From Gnetum montanum (taxonomy: Eukaryota > Streptophyta > Gnetopsida > Gnetales > Gnetaceae): DNA of 39,961 nt. The notes under the pieces are model-generated. The model saw only the letters and a list, made by a program, of their open reading frames with translations. It made no database searches and was not told the origin of the DNA. Position numbers and translations under genes: made by a program. Where the stretch lies: positions 86,658 through 126,618 of the forward strand of contig MNCI01004678.1 of the NCBI GenBank assembly GCA_015680685.1, in the 5' to 3' direction. Shown in pieces: positions 1 to 10,009 of this stretch (position 1 is its first letter; every line of letters begins with the position of its first letter).

Positions 1-3
1 CCT

Positions 4-669
4 TTGATGCATATGCTAAAAAAGGATGTCCAAGTAGAGAAAACACTAGAATTAAAGAGAGCTTTATCAGAAATTAAAAATGCTATACAAGAGGCTCCAT
101 ATTTGGTGAATCCTAGGCTTAAAGAAGATTTTCTGTTATATTATTTTGCTTCGAATGATTCTTTCGCTACCATTTTAACACAAAAAGATGATGAAGGTCA
201 AGTTGAACCAATTGGATTTTTTGGGTATCAGTTGAAAGGTTTAGAATTAAATTATTCAGACTTAGAGAAACAAGCATTTGCAGTCATCAAAGCACTTCAG
301 CATTTTAAATATTATTTGAAAAGTTCATTAGTCCACATTATGCTAATTGAACCTACAGTCAAGCGATTCCTAGCCCAAAATGAGATTGGATTAAAAAAAG
401 GAAAATGGCTTATAAAGTTACAAAGTTTCAGATTTTCATTGGAAATATGCAAAACAATTAAGGGAACGGGATTAGCCAAGTTAATAACTAGAGAAAGTGA
501 AGTATGTACACTTGACACCCATGAAGAGAATTGGTATGATGAAATTCTCAAATTTCTTAATACAAGGAAAATCCCAAATAATTTAACTGCAAGTCAAAAG
601 AGAGCGTTCTTCAAAAGAGCACGAAGATTCGTTGTTAAAGATGGTATATTTTATAGAAAATATTTTTAA
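4..669 (+). pseudogene. Ty3/gypsy RNase H fragment
   Basis: Reads as the RNase H domain that follows reverse transcriptase in a Ty3/gypsy polyprotein; it would degrade the RNA strand of the RNA-DNA hybrid. Visible family features are the YYFASND start, PIGFFGYQLKG, the Y-x-x-x-EKQAFAVIKAL helix, a FKYYL segment and a WLIKLQSF stretch. The frame opens at the window edge, so the RT half lies outside. The first stop is TAA at 667-669; the same frame then resumes as integrase from about 780 after several more stops, so this is one decayed polyprotein. Family assignment is firm; lineage is not. Confidence 0.8.
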
Positions 670-774
670 GGGGTTTTACTATAATGTGTTCATAATGATC
701 AAATTAGTTTCATTTAGGAACAATTTCATAATCATTTGAATTTATTTTATGAATCCCCTAAGTCAACTATGTAA

Positions 775-1620
775 CATATACTTCGATATGGATATTACTG
801 GCCTTCCATGTGTCAAGACATTAGTTCAAAGATTCAAAAATGTTATAAATGTCAAATTGATGGGTCTAAAATTAAAAAGGCTAGAGCCCCTGTAAAGCCA
901 GTAGTTGCAGATAGACCATTTCAGCAATGGGGTTTTGATTTTATTGGTACAATTACTCCTTTAAGAGCTGGACACAAGTTTATTCTCACGGCTACTAATT
1001 ATTTCACTAAATGGTCTGAAGCAAAGGCTCTAAGAGGAAGTTCAACATCAGATATGATTAAGTTTCTAGAAGACCAAATTCTAAGTAGATTTGGTCTACC
1101 CGAAGTGTTAGTGTCAGACAATGGACCCGCCTTCAAATATGAAGAGTTTATCGAATAGGCATCAGAAAAATCTATTTTCTTATTTTCCTCATCAAACTAT
1201 TATCCTCAAGAAAATGGCCTAGCAAAATCCACCAACAAAAAGCTTATCGCTTATATCAAGAAATCGATGGATGGGAATCTAGGAAATTGGATCAATTATC
1301 TACAATCTGTGTTATGGTCAGATTGAATTAGATTCAAGAGAGCTATTGGGACATTACCGTATAACTTAGTTTATGGTTTGCCAGCAAGATTACAAATAAG
1401 ATTGTAAGCTCAGCTTCTGAATTTGTACAAAGATATAGTGAAAAAACTGATAAAGATAGAAGTTTCATGACTTTTCTTATTAAAAAAGAAGCTGAAGTAG
1501 ATAAAGCAAGGGATAATTTGTTACAGAATACCTCTCAAGTTAAAAGATGGTTTGATAGGAAAGCTCTGAAAAGAACTTTCAAGATAGGAGACCTTGTCCT
1601 ATTATGNTATGATAAATTTA
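775..1620 (+). pseudogene. Ty3/gypsy integrase, decayed
   Basis: Same frame as the upstream RNase H. It starts with the end of the zinc-binding part (LRYGYYWPSM, then CYKCQ) and continues into the integrase core: WGFDFIGTI supplies the first Asp, LVSDNGPAF the second. The third catalytic residue is lost: the motif that normally reads N-G-x-A-E reads NGLAKSTNKKL. An in-frame TAG interrupts at 1156 and further stops follow at about 1324, 1405 and beyond, before a C-terminal GDLVLL-like piece near 1590. One unresolved base lies at 1607. Catalytically dead copy; plus strand. Confidence 0.8.
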
Positions 1621-1639
1621 TTTAAATTAGAAAATAGTT

Positions 1640-2396
1640 CAATAATTTAATTCCTACAAGTGTGACAAGTGGAAGAGGTGACTAATCAACCACTTAGTGG
1701 GAAGTTGTCTCAATTAAGTGAAGATTTTGACAAGTGGTTAGAATGTAAAAAAAGAGGAAAAATTGGTTAAAGACTCTTGGAGGGAATTTTAAATTTCTAG
1801 CTACTAAGAAAGAGGATTGGGTTGCCTGGGATTTCCTCATTTTCTAATTCAAATTAAGTAGAGAAAATGAGAAGAGAGCTAATTTGAAAGAGAAGATGGA
1901 TTTTGGGAGAACAATGAGGAAGCCTTTCATTCCTTATGTGATGGGATATTGCCCAGAACATGTGTTAAAGGCTTACTTGAAAGCTAGAGCATGTGGAGCA
2001 CCTAAAGAATGTCCTTTCATGGCTTGGTTGGTTGATGAATTATCATTCCTCACAAGACGTTTAGAAATAGAATCAAATATTTGGGGATAGTATCAAAATT
2101 GCACCCAAAAGGAGGAAGGGGAAAAGGAACCAATCAATGAAGATTTATGGGAAGAAGCCTTTGTGTCCCAAGAAGAAGAAGAAGGACCCAATTGAGAAGA
2201 AAATAAGAATTCATCTGAAAAAGAAGATGAAAGGATTGCTGAAGAAAAAGCTCAAGAAGATCAAGTTGAAAGCTCCAACAAGCCAGAAAATAATAGAACA
2301 ACATTCATCACTTTAGAGATTGCTTATGAGAAGGTTAGAGATATGAGGATTCCTACCAGAGTAACCCTCACCATTATATTCCCATCTCAAGAATAG
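1640..2396 (+). pseudogene. Unrecognised TE-associated reading frame
   Basis: Downstream of the integrase comes a broken frame. Its clearest piece runs 1884-2090, with PYVMGYCPEHVLKAYLKARACG and a WLVDELSFLTRRLE helix. It continues after a stop into a very acidic, Lys/Glu-rich stretch (2100-2320) and ends with ITLEIAYEKVRDMRIPTRVTL. I do not recognise a family. Position after integrase and before a purine tract suggests an extra ORF of the same gypsy element, but the N-terminal part of another element's gag would look similar. The frame carries several stops. Confidence 0.4.
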
Positions 2397-2592
2397 TCCA
2401 TGAATAAAGGACTTGATAGTGTACAGTTTGTTTATTTTTTTTAGGAATGAGGTTTTTATACCACCAAACCTTATGTTTGATAAGAATTTTCCTCTAAAAA
2501 GATTTATCTTTTCAGCTGTAAAAAGTTCAACAAAAGCTTCAAGTACAGTTCAGTTTTAAAATGGGGCTTGCATAAATTTCTTTAAACCTTTT

Positions 2593-2605
2593 AAAGGGGG
2601 CAAAA
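2593..2605 (+). promoter_or_regulatory. Polypurine-tract-like run
   Basis: AAAGGGGGCAAAA sits about 200 bases after the last coding-like frame of the gypsy element, the place where a polypurine tract primes plus-strand DNA synthesis just before a 3' LTR. No LTR boundary can be proven, because no matching 5' LTR of this element is in the window. Confidence 0.35.
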
Positions 2606-4690
2606 TTATTGGCACATTTTGGCCATTTCATAGAACAGGTTGGCATGATAAAATTGATTAAAGGTTTTTGCAGTTTTTAGTACTCTCTTATTATTAGTTG
2701 GAAAAGTGGTAAGAATTCCACAAACCATTAACTATGTTTTCTCACGAAATTCATAAGGGAGCTTTTAAAAATCCATTACAAAGAAATTTTAGATGCTGAA
2801 AAATTGGAGGAAAGGCTGCTGTACTTTGTTAGAATAAACAAAATTTTAGCTTGTGGATAAAGAGAAAACGGAGGAGAAAGATACGACGTAACGCAAAATG
2901 CAGAAACCCTCATTTTTGCATTAAATGGAGTTCTTCAGCTCTCTATTCTATTCTTGTTCATCCATCATCATCTTCATCTTCTTTTTCATGTATTTTCTTT
3001 GTCTTGCGGCTCTGTCTTTATCAGCATTTCCTTGCCATTTTCATTTTTGCGAATTGCAAACAGAGGACCGAGCTCAGGCTCGAGATTCTCGTTTGCCTCC
3101 TGGCGTTGGCTGTGAAATTTTTGTTTGTAGGTCGAAGTAGCAAAAGCATAATCCAGCAGCAAAAATAGTAGCAGACAAAGGAAGCTAGTTTTCTTTCCAT
3201 CGCAGCCACAATAATTGCTTTGTGCTTGCAGAGAGATTTTAGGCCAGTGACGCGGATGCAAGAGGCCAAGTCGGTCAGTTCTGCGTCTTCTCCTTGCGTC
3301 ATTTGGTGCAGGGGCTCTGTAGCACCAATTGGTGTTGTTAGTCCTGCTTCTTCTTCTTTTGGCGCTACATAGGGACAACAAATGGCCTGGTTTTTGGAAC
3401 GCTCCTTCTCTCAGCCATATCTAGCGTCTCAAGCCTAGACTCAGCCTCAAGCTTCGATGTCGACGACCTCTAATGGCCTTGTGGGCATTACTACTACTAA
3501 GCCTCATGTCGTTGCCCCTTATGTTGGTTATCAGGCTTCTTTTGCAAATTCTGACCAACAATTTTTGAGTATTGGGCCATCCAAGAAGTTGCGCTACAAC
3601 TACCTCCATCACAGCCGCAACACAATCCTGATGTTGATCTCGAATTTCAAGTCATTAACAGTGGCAACGACTTGGAAGACGATGAATTAAAATCTGCTCT
3701 TCGGAAAAAAGCACAAGAATGATCAAATAGCTACACGAAGTAGACTTGGATGAGGCACTTAACTTGATCAATATTGGCATTTATTGTAACATGAAGCAAG
3801 AGTGTATGGCAGAGTCACGTGTATTCATGTAGAAGAAAAGAAATTAATTACAATCAGGTCGTGGAAAAAGCCATAACTTTGGTTCACTAACAAATTGTGG
3901 GCAACTTATTAAAGCCTAGGATTATGCGAGGTTAACCGATTTTCCAGCATAAGCGCACTAGTACGAGTGGTGGCCGTGCTCACCAATGGCGTCTTCATGC
4001 TGAACCTGGACTACAACGACCACTACATCTATGAAATCATCCATACAGATGGCCGCTATTCTCAAGGAAAACACAAACTACATAACATCAAGCAATGCTT
4101 CACATGACGTGACACTTGCTTTGTGTTGAAAACATGAGAGTGCAACTCCACTTATGCATTCGGTTGTACACACATACATATATATTTATATATCAACTCA
4201 TTCATGTATGCATCAACTCTATGGTTACTATCTCTATTACTATGATTTAAATAACAATAAAATATGTTATGATTTAAAAAAGAAAAGAAAGTTATGGGAC
4301 AACTGTTCAAAGTCCCATATGAATTGAACACTTGATCATGGCGGTTGCAACTACAAGATATTCATCACCTATAAACATTTAACCCTATGGTGAATATAGC
4401 CACTAGATACTTGGCTTCATTTTAAATTTCCTATAAATGTTGTAATTTCATGACAATTATAGCCTCTCAATTGAAATGGTGGTTATAACCACTACAAAGG
4501 CCACTTGTCAACTACAACTTTTTTATCTCCATGGTGACCACTTGGCAACTAAATGAGCCACTTGGCAACTAAATGAGACACATGTCAACGTAGGCATAGT
4601 TTTCTCCTAACTCGTTGGGCAAGTTGTAACTTCTTTACTTGGGGAGTAAGTTACCCAAGACATTTTGTAATATCTAACTACCTATGAGAC
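2606..4690. other. Unassigned region with coding-like fragments
   Basis: Possibly begins with the 3' LTR of the preceding element. From 2880 to 3420 it is CT-rich on the plus strand (TCATCATCTTCATCTTC runs). Short open stretches follow: 3457-3690 starts MSTTSNGLVGITTTKPHVV, and 3959-4107 reads LVRVVAVLTNGVFMLNLDYN on the plus strand. Neither matches a family I recognise and the frames do not join. At 3358-3379 a string beginning TTGGCGCTACATAGGG vaguely recalls a retroelement primer-binding site. An AT dinucleotide-rich patch lies near 4170-4195. No complete gene seen. Confidence 0.3.
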
Positions 4691-4692
4691 CC

Positions 4693-5838
4693 TATAAAAA
4701 GACTTCAAGGGTCTTGGTCTTGGAAGGGGGGGGGGGGTCTTGCTCTAGGTCTTGGTGGCTAAAGGAAAAGAGCATTTGTAAAGAAGAAATTGTGAAAGAT
4801 TGCTTGTAAGATGACTTGTTAAAGACAACATTTCAGCCTCTTTGTCATAGTCCTGTGAGTTATGTTTTTTTTTATTTTGTTTAAATTTTTTAGCTAGTGG
4901 TTTAGATAGTATCATGTTTGGCAAGTAATTTTGGAATTTTTAGATTGCTCTTATTGTTCTAGTTGCATGATAGAAAATTTCTATTAAAATTTTATCATAG
5001 AAGAGCTTGTGTTTGAAAGCCTTAAGAGCATTTTAGTAGTGAATTTTATTATTGGGCAATGTATAAGAACCGCTATTGAGATTGTTGTAAGAGAGCCTCT
5101 ACATGTAGTCAAGCCGTTGAACGATTCAATAGTCAAGAGGATTCAAACAATCTTTGGTATTTTGGTAAAACCAGAATAGCTTCTTTTATCTTTAAAGTGA
5201 GTTTTCGTGGTATTTCAATCATAAATTGTCAAGTCTTTTGAAGGTTCTGTTGAATGCAATTGTTGACATCCATTATCTAGCCAAAATAGAGTCTGGTACG
5301 TGATAGTTTATGCAGCAATTTTTTGGGTAGCATAGTAGGATTGTCTTGAAAAAATTGCTTATTTGAGCCTTAGAAGTTTGAACAATTCATAGTTATTGAA
5401 TTTGGGATAGCTTTATTGCAAACTGTTTACTTGTATCATTTTATCTTGTTTAAACATTTGAGATTTTTACACAAATCTACTTTCTTTTTCTCTTCTTTCT
5501 ATTTCCATTGAATCTCACTCTATTTCTAGTTTTCTTGTGGAACTATCTCTTTCTCTGGGGAAAATTAGAAGTAGATTCATAGAGTTGTGCTCAAATGTTT
5601 TTACAAAACTTTACTTGTTACAAGTAGGTATTATAAGGACCGCATAGACTAGGCAATTGAATAAAATAGGAACTCTCAACAACTCACAGTATTTTGCAAA
5701 GTTGGATGAATCTCTTTAAGATAAGTCATTTATAGTTTTACACACAACCCAATCATTTCATTTTTCATAACAGCACACCACAACAGCACACACACATACT
5801 CACATTAACTATTGAGTCTATTTGGAGGTATCTAGGCC
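4693..5838 (+). mobile_element. Gypsy LTR copy A (plus strand, 5' edge unclear)
   Basis: The segment 4790-5838 aligns by eye, as a reverse complement, with 8389-9375. Shared blocks include AGATGACTTGTTAAAGACA (4808), TTAGCTAGTGGTTTAGATAG (4890) and CTATTTCTAGTTTTCTTGTG (5520). It ends directly at a primer-binding-site-like sequence, so it is a 5' LTR followed by leader. TATAAAAA at 4693-4700 is a good TATA box, with a run of twelve G at 4726-4737 where transcription would begin. The U3 start is not visible; upstream sequence has diverged from copy B. Confidence 0.6.
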
Positions 5839-5857
5839 TTGGTGTTGCCAGAGACCA
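5839..5857 (+). promoter_or_regulatory. Primer-binding site of LTR copy A
   Basis: TTGGTGTTGCCAGAGACCA follows the LTR directly and is repeated exactly next to copy B. It resembles a C-to-T-decayed, slightly shortened form of the Athila/Tat-type TTGGCGCCGTTGCCGGGGA site used with tRNA-Asp. About 110 bases of leader follow (to about 5970), also alignable with copy B. Priming tRNA is inferred. Confidence 0.5.
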
Positions 5858-5969
5858 GAAAGCACCTAAATCCTGTTCGACCTGTTCAAGGACACTCATT
5901 GGCAGTCACATCCCGAATGGTCGTCAATAGTGTTGTACCGCCGACTGTCTCTAGTGTTGTTCCTAAGCG

Positions 5970-6127
5970 GTGAAGTGCTTTTGTTTGAAGAAGAAGAAAT
6001 TTTAGCCTTGTTTCGATGTGCTATTTACTGTTATGTTATTTTCCTTGTGATCAACCCTAAGGGTTCATTTAAGCTCCCAACGATGTGAATGATATCCTAT
6101 GTTCTACGTAGCGCACAAACAACTAAG
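5970..6127 (-). mobile_element. Leader of the minus-strand LTR element
   Basis: Untranslated leader-like sequence reading leftward from the primer-binding site at 6128-6144. It has no long frame and ends against the leader of LTR copy A near 5970. The element is therefore cut off shortly after its 5' LTR; no gag or pol of it is visible in this stretch. Confidence 0.4.
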
Positions 6128-6144
6128 TCCCCGACAATGGCGCA
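6128..6144 (-). promoter_or_regulatory. Primer-binding site, tRNA-Asp type
   Basis: On the minus strand this reads TGCGCCATTGTCGGGGA, close to the tRNA-Asp-type site of Athila/Tat elements. It lies two bases inside the LTR end at 6147. The first three bases, normally TGG, are altered to TGC here. Confidence 0.65.
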
Positions 6145-6851
6145 AATGATGAGTGGCAAGGTACCCCTACACTCAACCATATGAATACAAGCATTACACA
6201 CGCAATCCGGTCGAACTCAAAGGACTAAGTGCTTATGCGCCTTATGGAACACTTAAGGTTAATCAATCGTTGTCTTCCCGGACTTGTATTGTCACGATTG
6301 TATGGTTAAGTAGGTCTGAGGTATATGATTTTTATGTCTTTTATCTTTCTATCGCCTATGCTAAGAGAAGAAAGGGTGAAGAGACTAAGTAACTAACTTT
6401 CATTAACTAAGCTTTAATCGTCCTAGCATCAGTATCCGTTCCCACTTTTCGTACACACCCTGAACTAGTGCAACGCTACTGGGATTACCAAACGCTATTC
6501 GTTGCTGGGTTACCAAGTATAGCACATGTGCTCAAAGTGGTCGTACTGAATGCACTTAACTAGGAGAGTAAGGGTTGAGAGAGATTTAATTATCTAAGAA
6601 AGCAATTAAACATTTAACATTAATTAAGTCCTATTTAGCTTAGTCCATGCACTGCAAGGTTTACAAGAAAGTTCATCTTTATTTTCGTACACAAATGTGT
6701 GCTTAGGTACAATTTGCTCGAATAAAGATCCGTTCACTTTGAGACTCCTACTACAGGCACATGGAAATTATTCTATCTCTGGAATGGTAAAACTGCCAGA
6801 GTTTCGCTAAGGGTCTAAATCTAGATTGAGAAACAAGGGAAAACCGCCTCT

Positions 6852-6859
6852 TATTTATA
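6852..6859 (-). promoter_or_regulatory. TATA box of the minus-strand LTR
   Basis: Minus strand reads TATAAATA followed by AGAGGCGG. It lies just downstream (minus-strand sense) of the GATATC palindrome cluster and about 100 bases inside the LTR, the expected place for the U3 core promoter. Confidence 0.6.
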
Positions 6860-6875
6860 GAACTGGCGACAGGCT

Positions 6876-6950
6876 GCGATATCGCGTACGCGATATTGCA
6901 AGGGCGGATGCGATATCATTGATGCGATATCGTGGACCATGCGATATCGC
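6876..6950. repeat. Five GCGATATCGC-type palindromes
   Basis: Copies at 6876-6885 (perfect), 6890-6899 (GCGATATTGC), 6910-6919 (GCGATATCAT), 6924-6933 (GCGATATCGT) and 6941-6950 (perfect). Spacings are 14, 20, 14 and 17 bases. They fill most of the U3 upstream of the TATA box, so an enhancer or repressor-binding role is likely but inferred. Confidence 0.75.
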
Positions 6951-6959
6951 GTCCCATCA

Positions 6960-8300
6960 AACTTGATAAAGAAGGGGTATGACTAGATCCATTCTCGAAA
7001 GATTTGCTTGCATAATGAACACTAGATAAGTCATTATCATATTCAATATCAAAGAAGTTGGACATAACAACATCACTTTCATCCTCATTGTTTGATACCT
7101 TAGTATCTTGATGTTTATGTTTCCTATTTTTTTTCTTCCTTGAGTTTAACTTTTGCTAAAGCTTTTTCTAGTTTCACTATTTTGTTGAACAAGTCTCTTA
7201 TTAATTGTCCTTTCTAGATTCTTTGCTGTCTAACTCTTGCTCTATCTTAATATGAGATGGCCCCGGTAATGCTTTAAGTTGAGTAAAATCTTGCACAAGA
7301 ATCATCATTTTCTCTTCTCTTTTTTGAATTGTGATAATTTCTTCATTGTTCAAGTTTAGTTGTTTTTCTAATTGTATAGCTTTACTAAAGTAGTTATTTA
7401 GTGTTAACAAGTTTGAAGTTCTTCTTAACTAGAGTGAAATATTGGGATTCACAGCCTTAAGATAAGTATCTCTGAGCACTTCATCTGATGGTTTGTATTG
7501 TCTTTGAGAGAGCCCAGAAATTTGTTGAAACTTAATATCAAAATCTCTAATTAACTCTTTGACTCCTTGATTAGCTTGTATTAGCCCACAATATAGTTGT
7601 TGATTTAGTTGATTATCAAATTGGGCCAAGAAAAGACTTTTCATATCATCCCAACTTATGATACTATTGCTTGGCAAGTTTGAATACCAAATTTGGGCCA
7701 TATCCTTTAGATTTTCCACAAACAACCTACAAGCTTGGTCTTGGTGTTGAATATTTGCATGAGTTAAAGCTAACTCAAATAGATGAATTTATTCTTTAGC
7801 CAAGTAAGCTTTTTTGGAAATAAGAGGTTCAGGAAAATATTTATAAACTGCCTTAGGAATGTTATTGTAGTTCTAAAATCCTAATGATGTAACTCTTTGC
7901 CAAGGATTTTCCATCTCATTAGAATTTCTTTTGATTGATGAACTCTTATATTTTTTTGACTTTCACTTATAGACTAATAAACCAAACAGAAAAGGTGATC
8001 TTCTTATCCTTATGGTCTTTACTCCACTACTTGTTCCAAACTCAATAACCTTTTTATGTTCTTCCTTTCAATAATTAGTCTTATAATCAAGAATTTCTTT
8101 GGAACCTTTGAAATCTTCCAACCTATCAATCTATTTGATCATTAACTGAAAATAGTATCTAATTTTTAAGCCCTATTAGCAATAAAGAATTGTTGGTGTG
8201 CTAGGATTATCAGGCTTATGAACTTAGAGGACAAATTTTCAACCCTCCTTCTAGCGTTAAAAGAACCATTGGCGATCATTTGGGACTACCAACATTGGTA
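6960..8300 (-). pseudogene. Gypsy gag remnant
   Basis: Minus-strand retrotransposon gag domain. The best piece, 7429-7725, has MAQIWYSNLPSNSIISWDDM, then F-x-x-QF, LIRDFDIKFQQIS and a C-terminal DEVLRDTYLKAVNP helix, the classic gag capsid pattern. The downstream part 7201-7410 is a Gln/Glu/Lys-rich, coiled-coil-like segment. A further acidic stretch (7100-6965; NNEDESDVVM) runs to the LTR insertion at 6959. It belongs to LTR copy B (8389-9375), whose primer-binding site lies just upstream. Several stops and shifts make it non-functional; protease and pol are missing. Confidence 0.7.
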
Positions 8301-8369
8301 GCCTTTGTTCTTGTGACCTTCAAGGTCACAAAATCAAAAGTGTTCTTCAAATAAGGTTTAGGTACTTGT

Positions 8370-8388
8370 TGGTCTCTGGCAACACCAA
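8370..8388 (-). promoter_or_regulatory. Primer-binding site of LTR copy B
   Basis: Minus strand reads TTGGTGTTGCCAGAGACCA, identical over 19 bases to the site at 5839-5857. It separates LTR copy B from the gag remnant. Confidence 0.5.
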
Positions 8389-9375
8389 GGCCCAAATTCT
8401 TCTAGAAAGACTCAATGGTTATGAAATGAACTAAACATGAGTATCTGTTTGCTGTTGTGAATGTTAAAATGGTTGGGTTGTGTATGAAACTATAATTGGC
8501 TATCATAAAAGAAATTCAGCTAACTTTATCAAATACTGTGAGTTGTTGAAGGTTCCTATTTTGTCAAATCATTTAGTTTATATAGTCCATATAGTACAGT
8601 ACTTGTAACAAAATTTTTTTTACAAAAATGTTAGAACACAATTCTGCTAATCTACTCCTAATTTTCCACAAAGAAAAAGTTTCACAAGAAAACTAGAAAT
8701 AGAGCGAGATTTAATAGACTTAGAAAGAGAAAAAAAAAGAAAGTAGATTTGTGTGAAATCTCAAATGTTTAAGCAGGATAAATTGATACGAGAAACGCTT
8801 CATAATAAAGCTATTCTAATTCAATTTAACTACAAATTGTCCAAGCCCTTTGAGCTCAATAAGCAATTTCATAAAGACAATCTCATTACAATACCAAAAA
8901 TACTACGTAAATGACAAATTATGAATCTCTATTTTGGCTAGTTAATAGTTGTCAAGAATTGCATTCAACAGAGCCTTCAAAATTTGACAATTTCAGGATT
9001 GAAATACCAAGGCAATACACTTTAAAACAATGAAGCTATTTCAATCATCTCAAAATACCAAATATTTTACTAGATCCTCTATGCTCAAAATAGGTAGTTT
9101 CGTTAAGACATTACTGTTAAATTGCTCTAGAGGCTTTTCAACAACATAAACTCTTTTATGGAAAATCTTAATAAGAGTCTAATATTGCGCAAAAATAGAA
9201 CTATAAAAGCAACCTAGAAAAAATCCTAAAATTAAATACCGATACTAACTAAACCATTAGCTAAGTAAATAAAACAAAATAGGAAGAAATGAACTCACAG
9301 AATATAAACAATGCAGCTAAATTGATGTCTTTAGCAAGCCATCTTACAAAAAATCTTCAATTGTCTTTTTTCGAA
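8389..9375 (-). mobile_element. Gypsy LTR copy B (minus strand)
   Basis: Inverted, diverged copy of 4790-5838. Matching blocks run in order from the primer-binding site out to about 9375. The U3 beyond that (to about 9640) no longer aligns clearly. A possible TATA-like stretch (minus strand TATTTTTATTC) lies near 9405. Together with the gag remnant this is the 5' end of a minus-strand element that has lost its pol. Confidence 0.6.
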
Positions 9376-9905
9376 AATCCTTCTCGTTTCTTTATGAATA
9401 AAAATACCCCATGCTAAAGTAAAATAACAGGTTTAATAAATTTTAGCAAAATTAACTAATTTTGGCCATGTTAATGATAAAAAAAATACCAACAATTGGA
9501 TAGGCATATTTTTCATCTCAATTTAACAAGCCAAATAGGTAATGTGTTTCCAATTGTTAAATCTAGGTAAGATAAATTTGAGTAATTTAGTTAAGAATCT
9601 CTTTGTGAACAATAAAACTAGGATGCCTTTATTTTCACATAAATATAAATAGCTTGTTTTTTTTATTATTTTGGAAAAAATAAAAACCTTTTTTTAGATT
9701 TAAAAAAATGAAAAAAAAAAAGTCAAAAAACTAATTGGAAGTAGATACATAAATCTTAACTTGCATGATAAATTCTCATCAAATCTAAAGTGAAGCTTCT
9801 CGGCTTGCGCTTTACTCGTTTTCTTTTAACCGCTGCCTCTTTTTGTATGGAAAAATCCGCACAGTTGAAAAAGAAACCTGCTAATTCAGCCGTGGAATCA
9901 CAACC
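9376..9905. other. AT-rich spacer upstream of the Dof gene
   Basis: Mostly A/T-rich with poly-A and poly-T runs near 9660-9725; the first part may be LTR U3. From about 9800 composition becomes mixed (GCTTGCGCTTTACTCG), which probably marks the start of the host promoter. No open frame. Confidence 0.4.
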
Positions 9906-9913
9906 TTTATAAG
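9906..9913 (+). promoter_or_regulatory. TATA box of the Dof-like gene
   Basis: TTTATAAG about 100 bases before the ATG at 10010. Transcription would start near 9940, giving a short 5' leader of about 70 bases. No upstream ATG is seen between that point and 10010. Confidence 0.5.
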
Positions 9914-10009
9914 GTCGGCATAAAGGCAGCACCGATAGCCTACAGTTTTTTGTAGGCGATCCAGCAAACTAAAGCCAGATCGGTTCAGCAGTATCATAAG
10001 ATTATTGGG

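Larger units (their letters stand above)
6147..6959 (-). mobile_element. Gypsy LTR (813 bp) with compact palindromic U3
   Basis: Read on the minus strand it begins TGATG and ends CATCA, a five-base terminal inverted repeat, and is followed after two bases by a primer-binding site. The TATA box is only about 100 bases from the 5' edge, so U3 is very short and R-U5 is about 700 bases. The U3 holds five GCGATATCGC-like palindromes. The LTR interrupts the decayed minus-strand gag remnant, which continues above 6960. Presence of the primer-binding site and leader argues against a solo LTR. Confidence 0.65.

Noticed and set aside
3358-3379. Primer-binding site (TTGGCGCTACATAGGG)
   Set aside because: Only partly similar to known sites and no LTR end can be seen beside it.
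2986-3381. 131-residue minus-strand Arg-rich frame
   Set aside because: Overlaps other frames in CT-rich low-complexity sequence and has no recognisable domain.
6147-6959. Solo LTR
   Set aside because: A primer-binding site and leader-like sequence follow its 3' end, so it is the 5' end of a truncated element rather than a recombined solo LTR.
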